From Anaerolineales bacterium (GTDB taxonomy: Bacteria; Chloroflexota; Anaerolineae; Anaerolineales; UBA11579): a stretch of DNA of 64,000 nucleotides. This document shows, in pieces, positions 63,029 to 64,000 of this stretch (position 1 is its first letter; every line of letters starts with the position of its first letter). The stretch lies in contig CP075526.1 of NCBI GenBank assembly GCA_025808555.1, positions 1,008,712 to 1,072,711 on the forward strand, written 5' to 3'. Made by a program: the position numbers and the translations under genes. Under the pieces are notes generated by a model. That model saw only the letters and a list, made by a program, of their open reading frames with translations. It was not told the origin of the DNA and made no database searches.

Positions 63029-64000
63029 CTATGCAGCCGCAGCAGCCGCTTTGCGCTCCAACCCACGGCGGATGAACCACTTGGTGATCTCAGCTGCGAT
63101 CGCAGGCAGCACGGCCAGCGGCAGCACGATCTCCCATTGCAGCCAGGTCAGCGAAGTGGTGTCGAACACTCCCTGGAAGGGCGGAAAGAACACCACCACC
63201 AGCAGCAGCACAGTCGAGATCATTACGGCCACATTCATGTTCTTGTTGGAGAACAGGCCACCATGGAACATGGAGAAGTGCTCCGAGCGGGCGGTATAAG
63301 CCCGCACCAGCTCAGACAGGCCCAACGTCATAAACGCCATTGTAGATGCGGTCAGGTTCTCAACCCCGCTGGACGGGAACATTTGCAGCCCCAGGATGTA
63401 GGCCGCCAGCGTGGCCGCGGTCTTCACCACGGTTTGAATGGCAATGCCGATGCGCATCTCGCCGTCAATGATCGGCTCATCCTTACGGCGCGGCGGCAGC
63501 TTCATGATGTCCGGGTCGCCCTTCTCGGTGCCCAGGGCCAGCGCCGGGGCGCCGTCCGTCAGCAGATTGAGCCACAGCAGCTGGATCGGCGCCAGCGGCG
63601 AGGGCAGTCCCATCATGATCGCCGTGAAGATGATCATAATCTCGGCGGTGTTGCACGACAGCAGGAAGAACACAAACTTACGGATATTGCTATAGATGAC
63701 GCGGCCCTGCTCCACTGCCGAGACAATGCTGGAGTAGTTGTCATCCGTCAGCACCATGTCAGCCGTTTCCTTGGCCACATCCGTGCCGGTGATGCCCATC
63801 GCCACACCAATGTCAGCCTGCTTGAGCGCCGGCGCGTCGTTCACCCCGTCGCCGGTCATTGCCACGATGTTGCCGTTGGCGCGCAGTGCCTTGACGATGC
63901 GCACTTTGTGCTCCGGAGACACGCGGGCGAACACGCTGGTGTGCTTGATCTCTTCCTGCAGTTGCTCGTCGCTCATGTCGTTCAGTTCGGCGCCTGGGAT
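63029..64000 (-). CDS. P-type cation-transporting ATPase, C-terminal part (5' end outside window)
   Basis: The frame is open to the right edge (PGAELND before the first internal ATG), so only the last 323 codons are seen. The hinge motif TGDGVNDAPALKQADIGVAMG identifies a P-type ATPase, and EIMIIFTAIMMGLPSPLAPIQLLWLNLLTDGAPALALGTE with the C-terminal helices is typical of type II (Ca2+/SERCA-like) pumps. The phosphorylated DKTGT lies outside. The ion is probably Ca2+; Mn2+ or others are possible. Confidence 0.92.
   Translation of the reverse strand: MPGAELNDMSDEQLQEEIKHTSVFARVSPEHKVRIVKALRANGNIVAMTGDGVNDAPALKQADIGVAMGITGTDVAKETADMVLTDDNYSSIVSAVEQGRVIYSNIRKFVFFLLSCNTAEIMIIFTAIMMGLPSPLAPIQLLWLNLLTDGAPALALGTEKGDPDIMKLPPRRKDEPIIDGEMRIGIAIQTVVKTAATLAAYILGLQMFPSSGVENLTASTMAFMTLGLSELVRAYTARSEHFSMFHGGLFSNKNMNVAVMISTVLLLVVVFFPPFQGVFDTTSLTWLQWEIVLPLAVLPAIAAEITKWFIRRGLERKAAAAAA

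Overview
The window looks like a chromosomal segment of an Anaerolineae-type Chloroflexota bacterium. It has high GC, short intergenic gaps and mostly small operons. The gene set includes a fused two-domain ECF ATPase, an M16 protease pair, an M29 aminopeptidase, a ThrRS without a TGS domain behind a T-box, and a large polysaccharide cluster. Many start codons sit directly behind a -10 box with no leader. The assignment rests on general gene content, not on a marker gene, and should be read as likely. Nothing looks like a prophage, IS element or CRISPR array. The window opens inside an ECF ATPase gene and ends inside a P-type ATPase gene.

Layout. 1-2.8 kb: ECF transporter ATPase and EcfT, followed by a HutX/ChuX-like haem protein. 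2.8-7.6 kb: an SDR epimerase (-), a lipoprotein with an HEWLH motif, a DsbA-cyclophilin fusion lipoprotein and a PrsW-like membrane protease. 7.6-13.1 kb (-): a penicillin-acylase-family Ntn hydrolase, AcpS and an inactive/active M16 peptidase pair. 13.2-18.6 kb: a GltD/adrenodoxin-reductase-like flavoprotein, two membrane proteins, a zinc alcohol dehydrogenase and a frameshifted membrane diguanylate cyclase. 18.7-20.8 kb (-): thrS under a T-box riboswitch. 20.8-22.8 kb: PadR with two membrane proteins sharing an N-terminal module. 22.9-25.1 kb: a small membrane protein, then a BNR propeller, a frameshifted VOC gene and a MoaD-like protein. 25.3-26.2 kb (-): phenylalanine hydroxylase behind a tyrosine-rich leader peptide and terminator. 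26.3 kb (-): tRNA-Val(GAC). 26.4-41.3 kb (-): an eleven-gene cell-surface polysaccharide cluster. 41.4-43.0 kb (-): rimI, tsaB and tsaE. 43.1-46.0 kb: an SDR (-) and a KefB-type antiporter. 46.0-48.1 kb (-): chelatase I and VWA (D) modules joined across an A-run. 48.2-52.2 kb: rpsA and clpC. 52.2-64 kb: a flavoprotein, an ArsR/SRPBCC operon, radA, small membrane proteins, a fatty acid desaturase, bioY, a dienelactone-hydrolase-like protein, an M29 aminopeptidase, dus, and a P-type ATPase cut by the window end.

The strongest regulatory finding is upstream of phenylalanine hydroxylase. A good sigma70 promoter drives a 28-codon peptide with five Tyr codons within seven, and a 13-bp terminator follows before the hydroxylase gene. 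This is the architecture of a tyrosine-sensing attenuator on an enzyme that makes tyrosine. The second is a dnaX-type slippery heptamer (A AAA AAG) at the chelatase I/D junction. The D half has no convincing start of its own, so one gene probably yields both the small subunit and an I-D fusion by -1 frameshifting. The third is a recurring arrangement of a -10 hexamer 6-8 nt before the start codon at eleven genes, which suggests leaderless transcription is common here.
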